In this document: positions 63,226 through 64,000 of the stretch, piece by piece | Layout of the letters: each line of letters starts with the position of its first letter | Position numbering within the stretch: the first letter of the stretch is position 1 | Origin: an uncultured Pseudomonadota bacterium | Lineage (GTDB): Bacteria; Pseudomonadota; Alphaproteobacteria; RF32; CAG-239 | Length of the DNA stretch: 64,000 nucleotides | Reading direction: 5' to 3' | Assembly: GCA_949292375.1 (NCBI GenBank) | Contig: CASEZG010000001.1 | Coordinates: forward strand, 141,252 to 205,251 | Program-made: the position numbers and the translations under genes | Notes under the pieces: model-generated | Told to the model about the DNA's origin: nothing | Databases searched by the model: none | What the model saw: only the letters and a program-made list of their open reading frames with translations

Positions 63226-64000
63226 TTAATATACGACTTTGTTCAGGTATAATCCGCAGGCAGGGGCGTTTACGCCGGCGGCACTTCTTTTCTTTGCTTC
63301 CAGAATCTTCTTAACATCCTCCGGCTCTAGATGTCCGTCGCCGACCATCTTTAATGTTCCGACCATATTGCGCACCTGGTGGTGCAAAAAGGACCGCGCT
63401 TCCACAATAAAACGAATCTCCTCGTCGTAAACTTCAATGTCCAATTTATCTAAAGTCTTTATGGGAGATTTTGCTTGGCAGGCTGCAGCTCGGAAAGAAC
63501 TGAAATCGTGGTGCCCAAGCAGAAATTTGGCTCCTTGGCGCATTTTTTCAACATCTAAGGGAACGGGAACCCACCAAACCCGATTTTTTTCAATTATGGC
63601 CGGAGCTCGGCGGTTGAGAATCCGATATAAATAACCCCGACCTTTGGCACTGAATCTTGCGTGAAAGTCTTGCCCTACTTTTTCAACATTAATTACGCAA
63701 ACAGGAGCTTCCATATCTCTTAGGTGGGCATTCATAGCCTCGCGCAATTTCCAATCTTCCATATCCTCTTTTATGTCAAAATGTGCGACCTGAGCTGTAG
63801 CATGGACGCCGGCATCAGTTCTTCCCGCCCCATAGACAACGATTTTATTGGACTTCTGGAGGCGTTCTCCGGTGCTCGCCTCCTCACGTACGTCTATGTA
63901 CGCTGCGGGTCTGCGCTCCGTGGAAGCACCACCATAAGCCTCACTAAAATCGTTGTCAGATAGAGTTGTATTGGACTTCTGGAGGGGATCTTGGGTGCTC
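63226..64000 (-). CDS. truA: tRNA pseudouridine(38-40) synthase TruA, partial, with palindromic insertion
   Basis: TruA modifies uridines 38-40 of tRNA anticodon arms. The visible part has VVYGAGRTDAGVHA (catalytic Asp in RTDAG), VAHFDIKED, HDFSSFRAA, FLHHQVRNMVGTLKMVG and an end NAPACGLYLNKVVY. It runs off the window at its N-terminal side. Upstream of KIVV the frame stays open through a 123-bp insertion encoding a repeat of the TNQKSN-type segment (PLQKSN ... RLQKSN) with ASTERRPAAYIDVREEASTG between. The first ATG (63762) is internal, not the start. Confidence 0.9.
   Translation of the reverse strand, partial: STQDPLQKSNTTLSDNDFSEAYGGASTERRPAAYIDVREEASTGERLQKSNKIVVYGAGRTDAGVHATAQVAHFDIKEDMEDWKLREAMNAHLRDMEAPVCVINVEKVGQDFHARFSAKGRGYLYRILNRRAPAIIEKNRVWWVPVPLDVEKMRQGAKFLLGHHDFSSFRAAACQAKSPIKTLDKLDIEVYDEEIRFIVEARSFLHHQVRNMVGTLKMVGDGHLEPEDVKKILEAKKRSAAGVNAPACGLYLNKVVY
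63835..63957. repeat. Palindromic element inside truA
   Basis: A 123-base imperfect palindrome centred on GTAC-GTCTAT-GTAC (63888-63901). GACAACGATTTTA (63835-63847), which encodes the conserved KIVV of TruA on the minus strand, returns inverted as TAAAATCGTTGTC (63945-63957). The segment TATTGGACTTCTGGAGG at 63846 recurs at 63969, exactly 123 bases on. The insertion keeps the truA reading frame. Confidence 0.9.

Noticed and set aside
63226..63762. truA starting at the ATG at 63762
   Set aside because: The essential GRTDAGVHA motif lies upstream in the same open frame, so this ATG is internal.
1..64000. tRNA or rRNA genes
   Set aside because: No T-loop signature with a matching acceptor stem and no rRNA segment was recognised on either strand by eye; a covariance search would be needed to be certain.

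Overview
The window is an AT-rich bacterial chromosome segment, almost fully coding, with no rRNA, recognisable tRNA, CRISPR array or insertion sequence. Gene content and order point to an alphaproteobacterium: alpha-type addB-addA-trxA, lptF-lptD-surA-rsmA, aroK next to xerD, rimP-nusA-ylxR/L7Ae-infB-rbfA-truB-rpsO-pnp, hslV-hslU and a CarD regulator. A trimeric [FeFe]-hydrogenase, an ADP-dependent sugar-kinase-like protein and a glycogen synthase suggest an anaerobic fermenter, as in the uncultured gut alphaproteobacteria. The taxonomic placement is inference.

Layout. 1-2.7 kb: ADP-dependent sugar kinase, formylglutamate-amidohydrolase-like protein and aroK. 2.7-5.7 kb: small membrane protein, xerD, a palindromic repeat and two orphan genes. 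5.7-11.1 kb: outer-membrane biogenesis operon on the minus strand. 11.3-16.7 kb: charged coiled-coil protein, then hydrogenase hydC-hydB-hydA. 16.8-18.8 kb: glgA. 19-27.7 kb: grpE, rph, rdgB, addB, addA, trxA. 27.8-28.1 kb: a non-coding stretch of nested hairpins. 28.1-39.3 kb, mostly minus strand: hemW carrying a tandem repeat array, hslU, hslV, a secreted pseudo-protease, comM and a broken ftsK; rpsF-rpsR-rplI lies between on the plus strand. 39.6-51.4 kb: fabD-fabG and the transcription/translation operon up to pnp. 51.4-53.8 kb: a second intergenic palindrome and four small membrane proteins. 53.9-64 kb: rplY, pth, a glycosyltransferase, ychF, an orphan gene, trmL, carD, apaG, a lipoprotein, hslO, recX, an orphan gene and truA, which carries another palindromic insertion and runs off the window.

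The most unusual feature is a family of ~120-125 bp imperfect palindromes at four places: after xerD, after pnp, in frame in hemW (three tandem 120-bp units) and in frame in truA (123 bp). All share a core of GTAC, six bases, GTAC. All encode a related peptide on the minus strand of the window. Each has outer arms in which a few bases of that particular host gene reappear in inverted orientation, followed by a direct repeat. They resemble in behaviour the palindromic elements of Rickettsia that insert into reading frames, but the host-derived arms look distinctive.

A second theme is a set of orphan genes (4105, 5112, 47186, 51698, 52653, 57218) with AT-rich leaders, no Shine-Dalgarno sequence and similar upstream motifs. 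Three of them appear to be tandem acyl-carrier-protein-like modules without the phosphopantetheine serine; this is a hypothesis from pattern reading only. ftsK is interrupted by a tandem 27-bp duplication that creates a stop codon and, further on, by a frameshifting deletion.
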